Shown: positions 50,390 to 60,066, counted from the stretch's first letter. The stretch is 64,000 nt of DNA from Desulfitobacterium chlororespirans DSM 11544 (GCF_900143285.1 NZ_FRDN01000013.1:145303-209302), one strand, 5' to 3'. Translations and numbers: made by a program. Notes: a model not told the origin generated them from the letters alone.

Positions 50390-50551
50390 TTTGTAAGAGA
50401 GGCTAGAGACGCTGTGACGTTGGCCTTAGAAATTGGCGCCAGAGCCGGCGAGATCCAATCACTAAAATGGTCAGACATAGATTTCGATACCAGGATGGTG
50501 AATATCTTTATGCAGGGGATAATGGCGAAAAAGCAAAGCGAAGCAAACTAA
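50390..50551 (+). pseudogene. Fragment of a phage-type tyrosine recombinase (integrase)
   Basis: VREARDAVTLALEIGARAGEIQSLKWSDIDFDTRMVNIFMQG matches the start of the catalytic domain, including the first active Arg (GARAGEI..LKWSDID). The remaining catalytic residues (HxxR, Tyr) are absent; the frame ends after about 54 codons and no separate start is visible. It lies about 130 bp from a tRNA gene, the usual target of such enzymes. Confidence 0.7.
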
Positions 50552-50579
50552 AAAAGGCCAACCCCAAAGGGCTGACCTT
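50550..50579 (-). terminator. Second terminator after tRNA-Leu
   Basis: Minus strand: AAGGTCAGCCC pairs with GGGTTGGCCTT (two G-U pairs), followed by TTTTAG. Confidence 0.55.
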
Positions 50580-50642
50580 AGCTTAAATCAAATGTTTCAG
50601 TTTTGTTCCACCTAATTTTTATTATTTCGAATATCGAAGAAA

Positions 50643-50672
50643 TAAAAAATCCCTGCAATGTCTGCAGGGATT
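50643..50672 (-). terminator. Terminator of tRNA-Leu
   Basis: Minus strand: AATCCCTGCA and TGCAGGGATT form a perfect stem around GACAT, followed by TTTTATT. Confidence 0.85.
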
Positions 50673-50683
50673 GGCTTTTCGAT

Positions 50684-50770
50684 TGGTGCGAGTGGTCGGA
50701 GTCGAACCGACACATCCGTAAAGATAACGGTTTTTGAGACCGTCGCGTCTGCCTGTTCCGCCACACTCGC
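50684..50770 (-). tRNA. tRNA-Leu, anticodon CAA
   Basis: Minus strand: acceptor GCGAGTG pairs with CACTCGC, discriminator A, encoded CCA. The anticodon stem ACGGT/ACCGT encloses CTCAAAA, so the anticodon is CAA. A long variable arm and the T arm TCGGTTCGACTCCGA mark a class II leucine tRNA. It lies downstream of accA and next to an integrase fragment. Confidence 0.93.
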
Positions 50771-50881
50771 ATGCTGCCTGAGCAGGTCACCTCGGTAACA
50801 GGTGACTTAGATATAATAGCATAAACATTAAAAAAGTGTCAAGCCTTTCCTTTAAAAATATCTGATGCTTATGAGCTTGAC

Positions 50882-51841
50882 TTATGAGTCCGCTGCAAAT
50901 TCTCCGTAGTTCATAAGTTTTTCATAGCGCATAGTTCGCAGTTCATCCGGTGGGAGTTCACGCAGTTCCGCCAAGGCTTCGGCAATTGTCTTCTTCATTT
51001 CTTCGGCGGTCCGCTCCACACTCCGGTGGGCTCCACCCAGGGGTTCCTTGATAATGCCGTCGGCGATTCCCAGCTCCAGGAGATCCTGGGCGGTGAATTT
51101 TAAAGCGGAAGCAGCTTCCTTAGCTTTGCCCGGATCCTTCCAGAGAATTGACGCACAGCTTTCCGGGGCAATGACCGAGTAGAAGGAATTCTCCAGCAGC
51201 AAGACCTTGTTCCCCACGCCTAAGGCCAGGGCGCCGCCGCTGCCTCCCTCTCCGATCACGGTGCAAATAATCGGAACGCTGTATCCTGCCATGGCCTGTA
51301 AGCAGCGGGCAATGGCTTCCCCTTGCCCCCGTTCCTCCGCTTCAAGATCACAAGCCGCACCGGGAGTATCGATAAAGGTGAGGATGGGGCGGTGGAATTT
51401 TTCCGCCTGATCCATTAAGCGGAGAGCCTTCCGGTATCCTTCCGGATGGGGCATGCCAAAGTTCCTCTGGATATTCTCTTTGGTCCCTCTCCCTTTGATA
51501 TGGGAAACCACCGTGACGGGAATCCCTTGAAAGATGGCGATACCGCCCACGATAGCCTTGTCGTCGGCAAAGAGGCGATCGCCTTTGAACTCCATGAAAT
51601 CCTCAAATAGCAAGGGGACATAATCGTAGAAATTCGGCCGTTCCATATGACGGGCAATCTGAACCTTTTGCCAAGGTTCCAGGTTGCCGTAAATTTCTTT
51701 TCTTAACCGTACCAGTCTGCGCATGAGCTTGGAGATTTCCGGGGAGAGGTTAATATCCTTCTCTTTGGAGAATTCCTGCAGCTCGGCAATCTTCTGCTCA
51801 AGCTCAAGGATTGGCTTTTCAAAATCAAAGTGTTGAGCCAT
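50882..51841 (-). CDS. accA: Acetyl-CoA carboxylase carboxyltransferase, alpha subunit
   Basis: 319 residues, cytoplasmic; with AccD it transfers CO2 from carboxy-biotin to acetyl-CoA to give malonyl-CoA for fatty acids. Begins [21 protein letters not shown]; core motifs FGMPHPEGYRKALRLMDQAEKFHRPILTFIDTPGA, GEGGSGGALALG and SVIAPESCASILWKD are present. Its ATG shares a base with the accD stop, so it is translationally coupled. The frame upstream to 51916 overlaps accD and is not needed. Confidence 0.97.
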   Translation of the reverse strand: MAQHFDFEKPILELEQKIAELQEFSKEKDINLSPEISKLMRRLVRLRKEIYGNLEPWQKVQIARHMERPNFYDYVPLLFEDFMEFKGDRLFADDKAIVGGIAIFQGIPVTVVSHIKGRGTKENIQRNFGMPHPEGYRKALRLMDQAEKFHRPILTFIDTPGAACDLEAEERGQGEAIARCLQAMAGYSVPIICTVIGEGGSGGALALGVGNKVLLLENSFYSVIAPESCASILWKDPGKAKEAASALKFTAQDLLELGIADGIIKEPLGGAHRSVERTAEEMKKTIAEALAELRELPPDELRTMRYEKLMNYGEFAADS

Positions 51842-52758
51842 TAAACTGCCCCTTCCTGATGATAACGCAGCAAACGTCCTAGAACCTTTCTCATCTCTGC
51901 CCGCTCCACTACACAATCAATCTGCCCGTGGCTCTGATTGAATTCGGCAGTCTGAGCACCTTCCGGAAGTTCTTTACGCATGGTTTGCTTGATGACACGG
52001 GGACCTGTAAAGCCAATCAGTGCACCCGGTTCAGCGATATGTATATCTCCTAAAGAAGCATAACTGGCTGTGACTCCCCCGAAAGTAGGATCGGTCAGTA
52101 CGGAAATATAGAGCAGCCCTTCCTCGGCCAAACGCCCTAAGGCCGCACTGGTCTTAGCCATCTGGTACAAAGAGAGGATTCCCTCCTGCATGCGCGCTCC
52201 GCCGGAAGTGGAAAAAATAATCACCGGACAGCGCAATTGGATAGCCCGCTCAATAGCGCGGGTAATCTTCTCTCCGGTCACAGAGCCCATACTGCCCATC
52301 ATGAAGTTCCCCTCATTAAAAGCCAGAACCACCGGGATTCCTTCGATACTGGCCTGGCCAGTCAGCACGGATTCCGAAACATCGGATTTATTATTGGCTT
52401 CCGCCAGCTTTTCTTCATAGTCGGGAAAACTCAGCGGATTCGTGGTCTGAAGCTCCTGATCCCATTCTGCGAAACTCCCCGGATCAACCAGGTGTTCAAG
52501 CCTCTCCCGGGCCGGGATGCGGAAATGATAACTGCAGGCCAGGCAGACCCTTTGGTTCTCCACCAAATCCTTATTAAACAGCGCTTCGCCGCATTTGGGA
52601 CACTTCACCCAGAGACCGTCAGGGAGCTCTTTGCGGGTGGATTCCTGTTCCGGAGAAGGCTCGTCGAAATAAGCCCGCTCCCCTGCCGATGAATTTTTCG
52701 GAGGCAGCGAACTGAGAGTTGCGTATTTGCGTTTTTTACGAAATATATCTTTTAACAT
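51841..52758 (-). CDS. accD: Acetyl-CoA carboxylase carboxyltransferase, beta subunit
   Basis: 305 residues. An N-terminal zinc ribbon ([27 protein letters not shown]) precedes the carboxyltransferase domain with LPVVLAF-like [46 protein letters not shown] and [16 protein letters not shown]. Partner of AccA immediately downstream. It starts three bases after the small gene at 52761. Confidence 0.97.
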   Translation of the reverse strand: MLKDIFRKKRKYATLSSLPPKNSSAGERAYFDEPSPEQESTRKELPDGLWVKCPKCGEALFNKDLVENQRVCLACSYHFRIPARERLEHLVDPGSFAEWDQELQTTNPLSFPDYEEKLAEANNKSDVSESVLTGQASIEGIPVVLAFNEGNFMMGSMGSVTGEKITRAIERAIQLRCPVIIFSTSGGARMQEGILSLYQMAKTSAALGRLAEEGLLYISVLTDPTFGGVTASYASLGDIHIAEPGALIGFTGPRVIKQTMRKELPEGAQTAEFNQSHGQIDCVVERAEMRKVLGRLLRYHQEGAV

Positions 52759-52760
52759 AC

Positions 52761-52961
52761 CTAGCTCCCCATATAGCTAGTAATAATTTCATGAGCTTCT
52801 TCCGCCTCTGACTCAGGGACCAGGATCTCCACCGATGCGTGATCCCCCAGGTGAGCTGAGCCAATGGGTCGAAGCTGAACCAGCATTCCTTCTTCAGAAA
52901 GGGCTTTTTTATACTTCTCGGCAATTGCTTTATTGGGCGCAATATAAATAACGGTCCACAT
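52761..52961 (-). CDS. Small DUF2007-like protein
   Basis: 66 residues: [20 protein letters not shown], then [14 protein letters not shown], then [17 protein letters not shown]. The alpha-beta pattern resembles the DUF2007 (putative signal-transducing) family, whose members sit beside many clostridial accD genes; the role is not known. AAGGAGG precedes the ATG at 52961. It ends two bases before accD starts. Confidence 0.75.
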   Translation of the reverse strand: MWTVIYIAPNKAIAEKYKKALSEEGMLVQLRPIGSAHLGDHASVEILVPESEAEEAHEIITSYMGS

Positions 52962-53100
52962 GGCAAATCCTCCTTGTTCAAAAAGAGAAACATACCCTTT
53001 ATTCTGTAGATTAAGCACCATAAGTACTAATTTAAAGACCAGATAATATTTTTCATAATAACACAGGGAAAAGCATCTTGCAAGAAAGCCTGTCCGTGCT

Positions 53101-53592
53101 TTAGTCATCCATCTCTGGGTGATATTTCTTGTAAATAGCTCTTTCCACATGGGGCGGGACGAATTCACTGATGTTGCCCTTTAAGCTGGCAGCCCATTTA
53201 ATCGAGCTGGAACTGATAAACGAGAATTCGCTCTGAGTCATTAAGAAAATCGTTTCAATATCCGCAGCCAGCTTTTTGTTCATCAGGGCTAATTGGAATT
53301 CATATTCAAAATCCTGCATAGCTCTCAGGCCCCGGATGATGGCATTGGCGCCGCATTGTCTGGCAAACTCCACAGTCAGCCCCTCGAAGCCCCTGATTTT
53401 GACCTGGGACAGCTCCCCGGCAGCGGTCTCCAGGAGCTGAATACGTTCTTCCAGGGAAAAAAGGGTGGTCTTATTACTGTCTACAGCTACGGCAACGATC
53501 ACTTCATCGAAAAATTCCGTTGCCCTTTTCAGGATATCCAAATGCCCATTGGTCACGGGGTCGAAGGTTCCGGGATAAATAGCTATTCGCAC
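53101..53592 (-). CDS. coaD: Phosphopantetheine adenylyltransferase
   Basis: 163 residues; adenylates 4'-phosphopantetheine, the fourth step of CoA synthesis. Starts with GTG (VRIAIYPGTFDPVTNGHLDIL), which holds the TxGH nucleotidyl-transfer motif, AAAGGAG seven bases upstream; later EFSFISSSSIKW is the conserved ISSS/T segment. It lies between dnaE and the accDA genes, an unusual place. Together with coaE this window encodes two CoA steps. Confidence 0.96.
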   Translation of the reverse strand: MRIAIYPGTFDPVTNGHLDILKRATEFFDEVIVAVAVDSNKTTLFSLEERIQLLETAAGELSQVKIRGFEGLTVEFARQCGANAIIRGLRAMQDFEYEFQLALMNKKLAADIETIFLMTQSEFSFISSSSIKWAASLKGNISEFVPPHVERAIYKKYHPEMDD

Positions 53593-53618
53593 TTGTCCTG
53601 CTCCTTTTCGCATCGTTT

Positions 53619-56600
53619 TTACATGGCATTGACCTTCCATACCACATTGCTTTCCCCTAGTATGTTTGACAAGGCCTGAACCAATTCCTCCAAATCATTC
53701 ACCCAAAGTTCCCGGTTTCCTTGAATCAGTTTTTTATCCTGCTCAAAATAGAACAGCACCGGATGGGTTCCCGAATAATGACGCAGGATCGGCAGGGTCT
53801 CTTCGAGAAGAGGCGTCCCTTCGCAAGGAAACCTTAAGTAAAGCTTCCGGGCAGGCACTGCACCAGGCTTCGCGGAAGGTACTGCACTAAGCTTCGGGGG
53901 AGACTGGGTTGGGGGCTGAGTTGGCGGCTGGGTTCGAGTCTGAGCTTTCTCCCGGGTCTGAGTTCTCTCGTAGTCCTTGTACCCTATCGGTTTATTTCGC
54001 TCTGCCCCATTCTCCAGATCCGTGATACGCTCCGCAAAAATCTTGCGTTCATCATCCCGGATGTTGTATCTTCCTTCCACCACCACGACCTGATCCTCCG
54101 TCAAGCGGGCACTTTGGGCAAAAATCCGTGGGAACACCAAAACATCTATGGTTCCGGTTAAATCCTCCAGCACAAAGCTGGCCATCATTTCTCCCCGCTT
54201 GGTCACGGTGGTGCGGTATCCGGTGACGATTCCACCCAGGATGACCTTCTTTTCCTCATCTCCTTCGAGACAGGTCAGAATATCCTCAGAGACAGCATTC
54301 TTTAGCTTGGGAAGAACACTTTCCAGGGGATGGCCGCTGAGATAAAGACCCAGATATTCCTTTTCCATCGTCAGGAGTTCTCGAGGTGAATACTCTTCGA
54401 CATCAGGGAGTTCAATCCCTTCATCCAGATTATCACCAAAATCGAACAGGGAAATTTGTCCGCTCTCTTTATCTCTCTGGCGCTGCTGAGCTACCTCCAG
54501 GATAGAATCCAAGGCTAAGAGGCCTTGAGCCCTCTTGCACAGCAAGCTGAAGGCTCCGGCTTTGAGGAGACTTTCCAGGACCCGCTTATTGAGAACCTTG
54601 GCATCCACACGAATGCAGAAATCATAGAGGGATTCAAAAGGGCCTTCTTGGCGGGCCTCAATAATCTGCTCCACCACATTGACCCCCACATTACGGATAG
54701 CCCCTAAGCCAAAGCGAATGCCCCGGCCTTCAATGCTGAAACCCACCTGACTGTACTGAACATCCGGAGGGAGAATTTCAATCCCGCTTTGCCGGGCTTC
54801 ATGGATATAAAAGGACACCTTGTCCGCTGAACTCATCACCGTGCTGATTAAAGCCGCATTAAACTCCAGGGGATAGTTGGCTTTAAGGTAAGCTGTCTGA
54901 TAAGAAATTACGGCATAGGCTGTGGCATGCCCCTTATTAAAGCCATATTCGGCAAACTTGGCCATCAAGTCAAAAATTTCCGCAGCCTCTTTTTCCGTAA
55001 GGCCAAGTTTTAAGGCACCGGGAATAATATCCTCTCCGGTGGGGCTTTGCAAACCATAGATAAAGCTTTGCCGCTCTTCCTCCATGATCTCCTTTTTCTT
55101 TTTCCCCATGGCCCGCCTCAGCAAATCCGCGCGGCCCAGGGAGTAACCCCCTAAATCCCGGGCAATCTGCATGACCTGCTCCTGGTACACGATCACCCCG
55201 TAGGTGCTGCGCAGGATGGGCTCCAGCAGAGGATGGAGGTAAGAGACATTTCCCCCATGCTTGCGGCGGATAAACTCAGGAATCTGCTCCATGGGGCCGG
55301 GACGGAACAGGGCCACCACCGCGATAATATCTTCAAAACAGGAAGGTTTCAATTCCTTAAGGACATTGCGCATTCCTCCGCTTTCCAGCTGGAATACGCC
55401 AGTGCTGTTGCCTGTGGAAAGCATATCAAAGGTGGCTTTGTCATCCAGGGGCAGGCTTTGCAGATCCAGCACTTCCCCTCGATTCCCCTCAATTTGTTTT
55501 AAGGTCTCCTGGATGATGGTCAGGTTGCGCAGCCCCAGGAAGTCCATTTTAAGGAGGCCCACTTCTTCCACCGTCTTCATGGGGAATTGGGTCATGGTGA
55601 AGCCCCCGTCGGAAGTCCTTTGCAGGGGGATATAGGTATCCAGGGCATCCTTGGCGATCACCACACCGGCGGCATGGGTGGAAGCATGACGAGGCATTCC
55701 TTCGAGGGAGCGGGCGATTTCATAAAGTTTCTTAATCTCCCCATCCTCTTCCAGGAGCTTCACCAAATCGGGGGATACAGCCAGGGCTTTTTCCAAAGTC
55801 ATCCCTAAGTCACTGGGGATAGCTTTGGCCACTTTATCCACCCGGGCCAGAGGAATTCCCAGCACTCTGCCCACATCACGAATGGCCGCTTTGGCGCCCA
55901 TAGTTCCAAAGGTAATGATCTGGCAGACCTTATCGGCGCCGTATTTTTCCATAACATAGTTGATCACCCGCTCCCGGCCGTCCGGGTCAAAGTCTATATC
56001 AATATCCGGCATGCTGATCCGCTCCGGATTCAAAAACCGCTCAAAAAGCAGATCGTGCTGCATCGGTTCTACGGTGGTGATCCCCATCAGATAAGCCACC
56101 ATACTGGCGGCGGCCGATCCCCTGCCCGGCCCCACGGCAATACCATTTTGACGGGCATACTGACAAAAGTCCGCCACGATCAGAAAATAGCCGGAGAACC
56201 CGGTTTGGGAGATGACTCCTAACTCATAATCCAGCCGCTCTTTTTCTTCGCTCCTTTGGTTGGGGTAAAAAAGCGGAAAAGCTTCATAGCATTTTTTTCT
56301 CAGATAGGTATCCAGGGTATATCCTTCCGGAACTTCAAAGACCGGCAAATAATTGTCCCCGAATTTAAAGTCTACCTGACAGCGTTCTGCGATCCGGGCC
56401 GTGTTCTCCAGAATCTCCGGATGCTCACCAAACAGCAGATTCATCTCCGCTTCCGATTTCAAGAAAAACTCCTCGCTGGAAAAGCTCATACGGCTGGCAT
56501 CGGTGAGGTTCTTTCCGGTCTGAATGCAGATGAGCACATCCTGGATAAAGGCATCCTCTTTGTTGACGTAATGGACGTCGTTGGTGGCTACCATGGGAAT

Positions 56601-57191
56601 CCCTGTTCGGCGCTGCACCTCAAACATTCCCGCATTAACCCGCTGCTGCTCCTCCAGGCCATGGTCCTGGACTTCCAAAAAGAAATTCCCTTTGCCGAAG
56701 ATCTCTTCATACTCCAACGCACTCTCTACCGCTGTCTCCAGCTGATTATTGAGGAGATACTCCGAGACTTCTCCCGCTAAGCAGGCGCTTAAGGCAATCA
56801 GCCCCCGGCTGTGCTTTCTCAGGATATCCTTGTCCACCCGGGGTTTATAATAAAAGCCCTCGATATGAGCCATGGAAACAAGTTTAATGAGGTTTTTGTA
56901 CCCTTCTTCATTTTCAGCCAGCAGCACAAGATGGCGGTTGTTGTCATCCCGCCCCGGCACCCTCTCCGTCCGCCGGTGGGGGGCCACATAGACTTCACAG
57001 CCAATAATAGGCTTAATACCGGCCTTTTTGCAGGCTTTATAAAAATCAATAATACCATACATGACACCGTGATCGGTAATCGCCACGGAGGGCATACCCA
57101 GATCGACGGCTTTTTTCACCAGTTTCTCAATCCGGGCCGCCCCGTCAAGAAGGCTGTATTCCGTATGGACATGGAGGTGAACAAATCCCAT
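53619..57191 (-). CDS. dnaE: DNA polymerase III alpha subunit (DnaE)
   Basis: Replicative polymerase of 1190 residues. The PHP domain opens MGFVHLHVHTEYSLLDGAARI; the palm has GPGRGSAAASMVAYLMGIT and the catalytic acidic motif PDIDIDFDPDGRERVI; helix-hairpin-helix and OB-fold (VILGGIVTGYRTTVTKRGEMMASFVLEDLTG) follow. A low-complexity Thr/Gln/Pro linker (RTQPPTQPPTQSPPK) near residue 1105 precedes a C-terminal domain. AAAGGAGG at the ATG. The enzyme is the DnaE1 type, not PolC. Confidence 0.97.
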   Translation of the reverse strand: MGFVHLHVHTEYSLLDGAARIEKLVKKAVDLGMPSVAITDHGVMYGIIDFYKACKKAGIKPIIGCEVYVAPHRRTERVPGRDDNNRHLVLLAENEEGYKNLIKLVSMAHIEGFYYKPRVDKDILRKHSRGLIALSACLAGEVSEYLLNNQLETAVESALEYEEIFGKGNFFLEVQDHGLEEQQRVNAGMFEVQRRTGIPMVATNDVHYVNKEDAFIQDVLICIQTGKNLTDASRMSFSSEEFFLKSEAEMNLLFGEHPEILENTARIAERCQVDFKFGDNYLPVFEVPEGYTLDTYLRKKCYEAFPLFYPNQRSEEKERLDYELGVISQTGFSGYFLIVADFCQYARQNGIAVGPGRGSAAASMVAYLMGITTVEPMQHDLLFERFLNPERISMPDIDIDFDPDGRERVINYVMEKYGADKVCQIITFGTMGAKAAIRDVGRVLGIPLARVDKVAKAIPSDLGMTLEKALAVSPDLVKLLEEDGEIKKLYEIARSLEGMPRHASTHAAGVVIAKDALDTYIPLQRTSDGGFTMTQFPMKTVEEVGLLKMDFLGLRNLTIIQETLKQIEGNRGEVLDLQSLPLDDKATFDMLSTGNSTGVFQLESGGMRNVLKELKPSCFEDIIAVVALFRPGPMEQIPEFIRRKHGGNVSYLHPLLEPILRSTYGVIVYQEQVMQIARDLGGYSLGRADLLRRAMGKKKKEIMEEERQSFIYGLQSPTGEDIIPGALKLGLTEKEAAEIFDLMAKFAEYGFNKGHATAYAVISYQTAYLKANYPLEFNAALISTVMSSADKVSFYIHEARQSGIEILPPDVQYSQVGFSIEGRGIRFGLGAIRNVGVNVVEQIIEARQEGPFESLYDFCIRVDAKVLNKRVLESLLKAGAFSLLCKRAQGLLALDSILEVAQQRQRDKESGQISLFDFGDNLDEGIELPDVEEYSPRELLTMEKEYLGLYLSGHPLESVLPKLKNAVSEDILTCLEGDEEKKVILGGIVTGYRTTVTKRGEMMASFVLEDLTGTIDVLVFPRIFAQSARLTEDQVVVVEGRYNIRDDERKIFAERITDLENGAERNKPIGYKDYERTQTREKAQTRTQPPTQPPTQSPPKLSAVPSAKPGAVPARKLYLRFPCEGTPLLEETLPILRHYSGTHPVLFYFEQDKKLIQGNRELWVNDLEELVQALSNILGESNVVWKVNAM

Positions 57192-57324
57192 AATCAGACC
57201 TCCTTTTTGTACTCGCGTCGTAGCACGTTCACTTTCAGTCAAATGACGTCACTACGCTATTCTCATTATGAAAGAAAGACCCTGATAACTCAAGGCCTTT
57301 CCCCTATTTAATTCCACTATTTAA

Positions 57325-58638
57325 TTAAGAAACCTTTTTATCGCCCATTCTGGCGGTCATCAGGGCTTTGGCCAAAAGCTGATTATTGGCATAGACATCA
57401 ATCTCAATGTTGCAGTGTTTTTTCGCCACCAGCAGCAATTTGACCGTAATGCGGACTTCCGTCCCTACGGGGATGGGCTGCAATTGATAGAAGGTAAAAT
57501 TCTCTGTAATCGCATCCAGCCGGTATTGCTTGCGCAGGGCAATGTATCCGGCCATATTCATTAAAGTCACCAAAACCCCGGGACTGGCGGAACCAAATTC
57601 ATTGATCATAAACCGGGTAATCTCGCCCTCGATAGTCAGGTACTCGGGGTCCTCCACATAACGGAAACCGCTTAAAATCAGATTGTCTACGGTTTCACCG
57701 AACTGAGGCTGCTTCTGGATCTGCTGATAGGCTTCCAAGACGTCCTGCAAGCTGATAATGCCGATCAGCACTCCTTGGTCAACCACTGCGGCAATCTCCC
57801 AGCCTTCCCAAAGCATAATGCGGGAAATATGGGTTACGGAGTCTTCCCGGCCCACCACATAAGGGTTGGGATTCATCACTTCCACCACGGTAGTATTCAT
57901 CTCGGCGCCGGCTACATCGATGGCCGTAATCATGCCGACCACGATATTCTCCTCGTCGACAACGGGAAAGCGGCTGTGGGTTGTTTGCTGAGAAAGCTCG
58001 TGCCAATCCCCTACGGTAGCACGGGTGGTCAAATAATTCACATCCTTGACCATAATATCCTCAACCAAAATAAGCTCTTTTTCAATCAAACGATCATAAA
58101 GAGCCCGATTGATCATGGTGGTCACGGCAAAGGTATCATAAGGAGTCTGAATAATGGCCAGGTGATTTTCCTTAGCCAGCCGGATGATATCCTCCTGGGG
58201 TTCAAATCCTCCGGTGATCAGCAGAGGGGAGCCTTTCTGCAAAGCAAGCAATTGGGCATCGTGGCGATTCCCGACGATACACAAAGAATTGTCTTCTAAG
58301 TATCTCTCCATGGCATCCAGTTCCATCGCCGCAATCAAAAACTTATTGGGCGAGTTATCCAGACTTTCAAAACCACAAAGCACAATCCCTTCAGCAATTT
58401 GCGAGACTTCGCGCAAGGTTAAATCTTCAATGCGTCGTTCCTTAGCTCCTTCAATCCGGATGGTCCCCACTTTGGGGATGGAACGGACATATCCTTTATT
58501 CTCTGCTTCTTTAATGGCCCGGTAAGCGGTTCCTTCGCTGACATCCAGCTCTTTGGCAATAAAGCGGACAGAGACCTTGCTGCCTACGGCAAGGCCCTCA
58601 ATGAAACTTAAAATTTGTTGATGTTTCGTCTGACTCAA
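57325..58638 (-). CDS. ytoI: YtoI-like CBS/DRTGG-domain regulator
   Basis: 437 residues with four parts: an N-terminal winged helix (VRFIAKELDVSEGTAYRAIKEAENKGYVRSI), a DRTGG domain (~75-190), two CBS repeats (VMNPNPYVVGRED region, ~195-310), and a C-terminal hot-dog/thioesterase-like domain (~325-437). This is the domain order of Bacillus YtoI. CBS pairs bind adenine nucleotides, so it is likely a nucleotide-responsive transcription factor, but its targets are unknown. A palindrome in its own promoter could be its site. Confidence 0.88.
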   Translation of the reverse strand: MSQTKHQQILSFIEGLAVGSKVSVRFIAKELDVSEGTAYRAIKEAENKGYVRSIPKVGTIRIEGAKERRIEDLTLREVSQIAEGIVLCGFESLDNSPNKFLIAAMELDAMERYLEDNSLCIVGNRHDAQLLALQKGSPLLITGGFEPQEDIIRLAKENHLAIIQTPYDTFAVTTMINRALYDRLIEKELILVEDIMVKDVNYLTTRATVGDWHELSQQTTHSRFPVVDEENIVVGMITAIDVAGAEMNTTVVEVMNPNPYVVGREDSVTHISRIMLWEGWEIAAVVDQGVLIGIISLQDVLEAYQQIQKQPQFGETVDNLILSGFRYVEDPEYLTIEGEITRFMINEFGSASPGVLVTLMNMAGYIALRKQYRLDAITENFTFYQLQPIPVGTEVRITVKLLLVAKKHCNIEIDVYANNQLLAKALMTARMGDKKVS

Positions 58639-58678
58639 TCGTAACGCTCCCTACTTTATCAAGCGATTTTCAGACTCA

Positions 58679-58699
58679 ATTATACCACATCCGGTGGTC
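58679..58699 (-). promoter_or_regulatory. ytoI promoter with palindrome
   Basis: Minus strand TATAAT with an extended TGG (58679-58684), immediately preceded by the inverted repeat ACCAC-CGGAT-GTGGT (58685-58699). Confidence 0.5.
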
Positions 58700-58774
58700 T
58701 GAAAGGCATATTCCCGGTTTTATTTTGAAAAATATTTTGTCGAATCAGCATCTGTTATATAATTCAAAGCCAAG

Positions 58775-58987
58775 CTAATCCAGGGAATTATCTTTCCCCT
58801 GCTGGCTTCTGCTTTTGATGCGCTGCGTCATTAAGCCCCCGATTTTTCCGGCGTCTTTTGCTGAAAGTGAATGCCAGCCCTTTAAGCGCACCTGATCGAT
58901 AAGGCCTAATTCTGCGGCAATCTCCATTTTCAACGCTTCCAGCGGATCTGTTCTTTTCAGCTTAATATGTTTTTGTTTTCCTTTCAT
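58775..58987 (-). CDS. Small acid-soluble spore protein, SspF-like
   Basis: 70 residues starting MKGKQKHIKLKRTD. The core LKMEIAAELGLIDQVRLKGWHSLSAKDAGKIGGLMTQRI follows the alpha/beta-type SASP pattern, closest to SspF (ELAKDLG..DTVKNGGW..RDAG). Such proteins coat and protect spore DNA. GGGGGAT stands eight bases before the ATG. Its presence supports a spore-forming host. Confidence 0.78.
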   Translation of the reverse strand: MKGKQKHIKLKRTDPLEALKMEIAAELGLIDQVRLKGWHSLSAKDAGKIGGLMTQRIKSRSQQGKDNSLD

Positions 58988-59322
58988 CAAATCATCCCCC
59001 TGCTCATCCCTTGTCCCTCGAAATAGGGACAAAGATGCCTTTTCTCAATGGGTTGTTGTTTTAAGCGACAGCGACCCTCAACGTAGTAGTAACAGTTAGC
59101 AGCACAAGGTCTTCGTGTCATTGTGAATCAACTCCTTATCCAAAACTTGCCAGGCGCAGAGTGTTTACAGGTGAAAGCGTCTGATGAGCCGCGTTATCTA
59201 TCCATTGCTTATTTAAAGCATAGATAGGTATAAAGAGAGTTTTTCCGAAACACCCATAAAAAATACCCACCTTATGCGGCAGGTATTAAAACAACAACTC
59301 TATCAATTATTAAATGATAAGA
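58988..59322. other. Gene-free stretch of 335 bp
   Basis: It contains a hairpin (CTATCCATTGCTT / AAAGCATAGATAG, about 59200-59229) and the terminator at 59260-59290. Nothing else could be assigned. Confidence 0.5.
59260..59290 (-). terminator. Terminator of the metallo-hydrolase gene
   Basis: Minus strand: AATACCTGCC and GGTGGGTATT pair around GCATAA, followed by TTTTTATG. Confidence 0.7.
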
Positions 59323-60024
59323 TTAAATGAACAGAGATTGGCCAGGGGCTAAAATCTCCCCTTTGCTGGCCGGGAACTTTCTCTTTAAAAGCTCGATGAA
59401 CTCCTGAGGGTCCTGTTGGATAATCGGAAAGGTATTATAATGCATGGGAATCAAATAGTTGGGCCTTAAAAGGGTAGCGGCATAGACCGCTTCCTCCTGC
59501 CCCATGGTGTAGTTGTCCCCAATCGGCAGCATGGCGGCTGCCAAGGGGTGCCGCCGTCCGATCAGCTCCATATCCCCGAAAAGCCCTGTATCCCCCGCAT
59601 GGTAAATCCATTTGCCATCCATCTGGATCAAAAATCCGCAGGCCATACCGGCATAAGTAAAGGATTCTTCTTCTCCTGGCGGTTCAAAGACCGAGCCGTG
59701 CAGGGCTTGGGTCAAACGCACCGTGCCAAAGCTAAAGGTATGCTTGCCGCCGATATGCATGGCATGGGTCTTCGCCCCATACTTGGCACAGAGACGGGCC
59801 AGCTCAAAGACACAAATAAGGGGAGCTCCGGTCTTTTGTGAGAGTTCGATGGCATCCCCCAAATGATCGGAATGCCCGTGGGAAACCAGAATCCCGTCAA
59901 GGTGCGTGAAATGTTCCGGGCCCACATCGGCGGCGGGGTTCCCGTTCAGGAAAGGATCGATCAGTATTCTGCCCTTTTCCCCAATGATTTCGAAGCAAGC
60001 ATGACCGTGAAAGCGAATTTCCAT
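59323..60024 (-). CDS. UPF0173 metal-dependent hydrolase (YtkL-like)
   Basis: 233 residues, metallo-beta-lactamase fold of the UlaG/UPF0173 type. The metal motif is LVSHGHSDHLGDAIEL, with further ligands in MHIGGKHTF, HAGDTGLFGDMELIG and LIPMHYNTFP. The start at 60024 (MEIRFHGHACFEI) has AAGGAG eight bases upstream. The substrate is unknown for the family. Neighbours ytoI and dnaE match the Bacillus ytkL region. Confidence 0.93.
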   Translation of the reverse strand: MEIRFHGHACFEIIGEKGRILIDPFLNGNPAADVGPEHFTHLDGILVSHGHSDHLGDAIELSQKTGAPLICVFELARLCAKYGAKTHAMHIGGKHTFSFGTVRLTQALHGSVFEPPGEEESFTYAGMACGFLIQMDGKWIYHAGDTGLFGDMELIGRRHPLAAAMLPIGDNYTMGQEEAVYAATLLRPNYLIPMHYNTFPIIQQDPQEFIELLKRKFPASKGEILAPGQSLFI

Positions 60025-60066
60025 TTTTACCACTCCTTAAGTGCAACTCATCAACACTCATTATAC

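Noticed and set aside
59181..59187. CTGATGA, the core of a hammerhead ribozyme
   Set aside because: No properly placed stem II and GAAA segment follows; the seven-base match is expected by chance.
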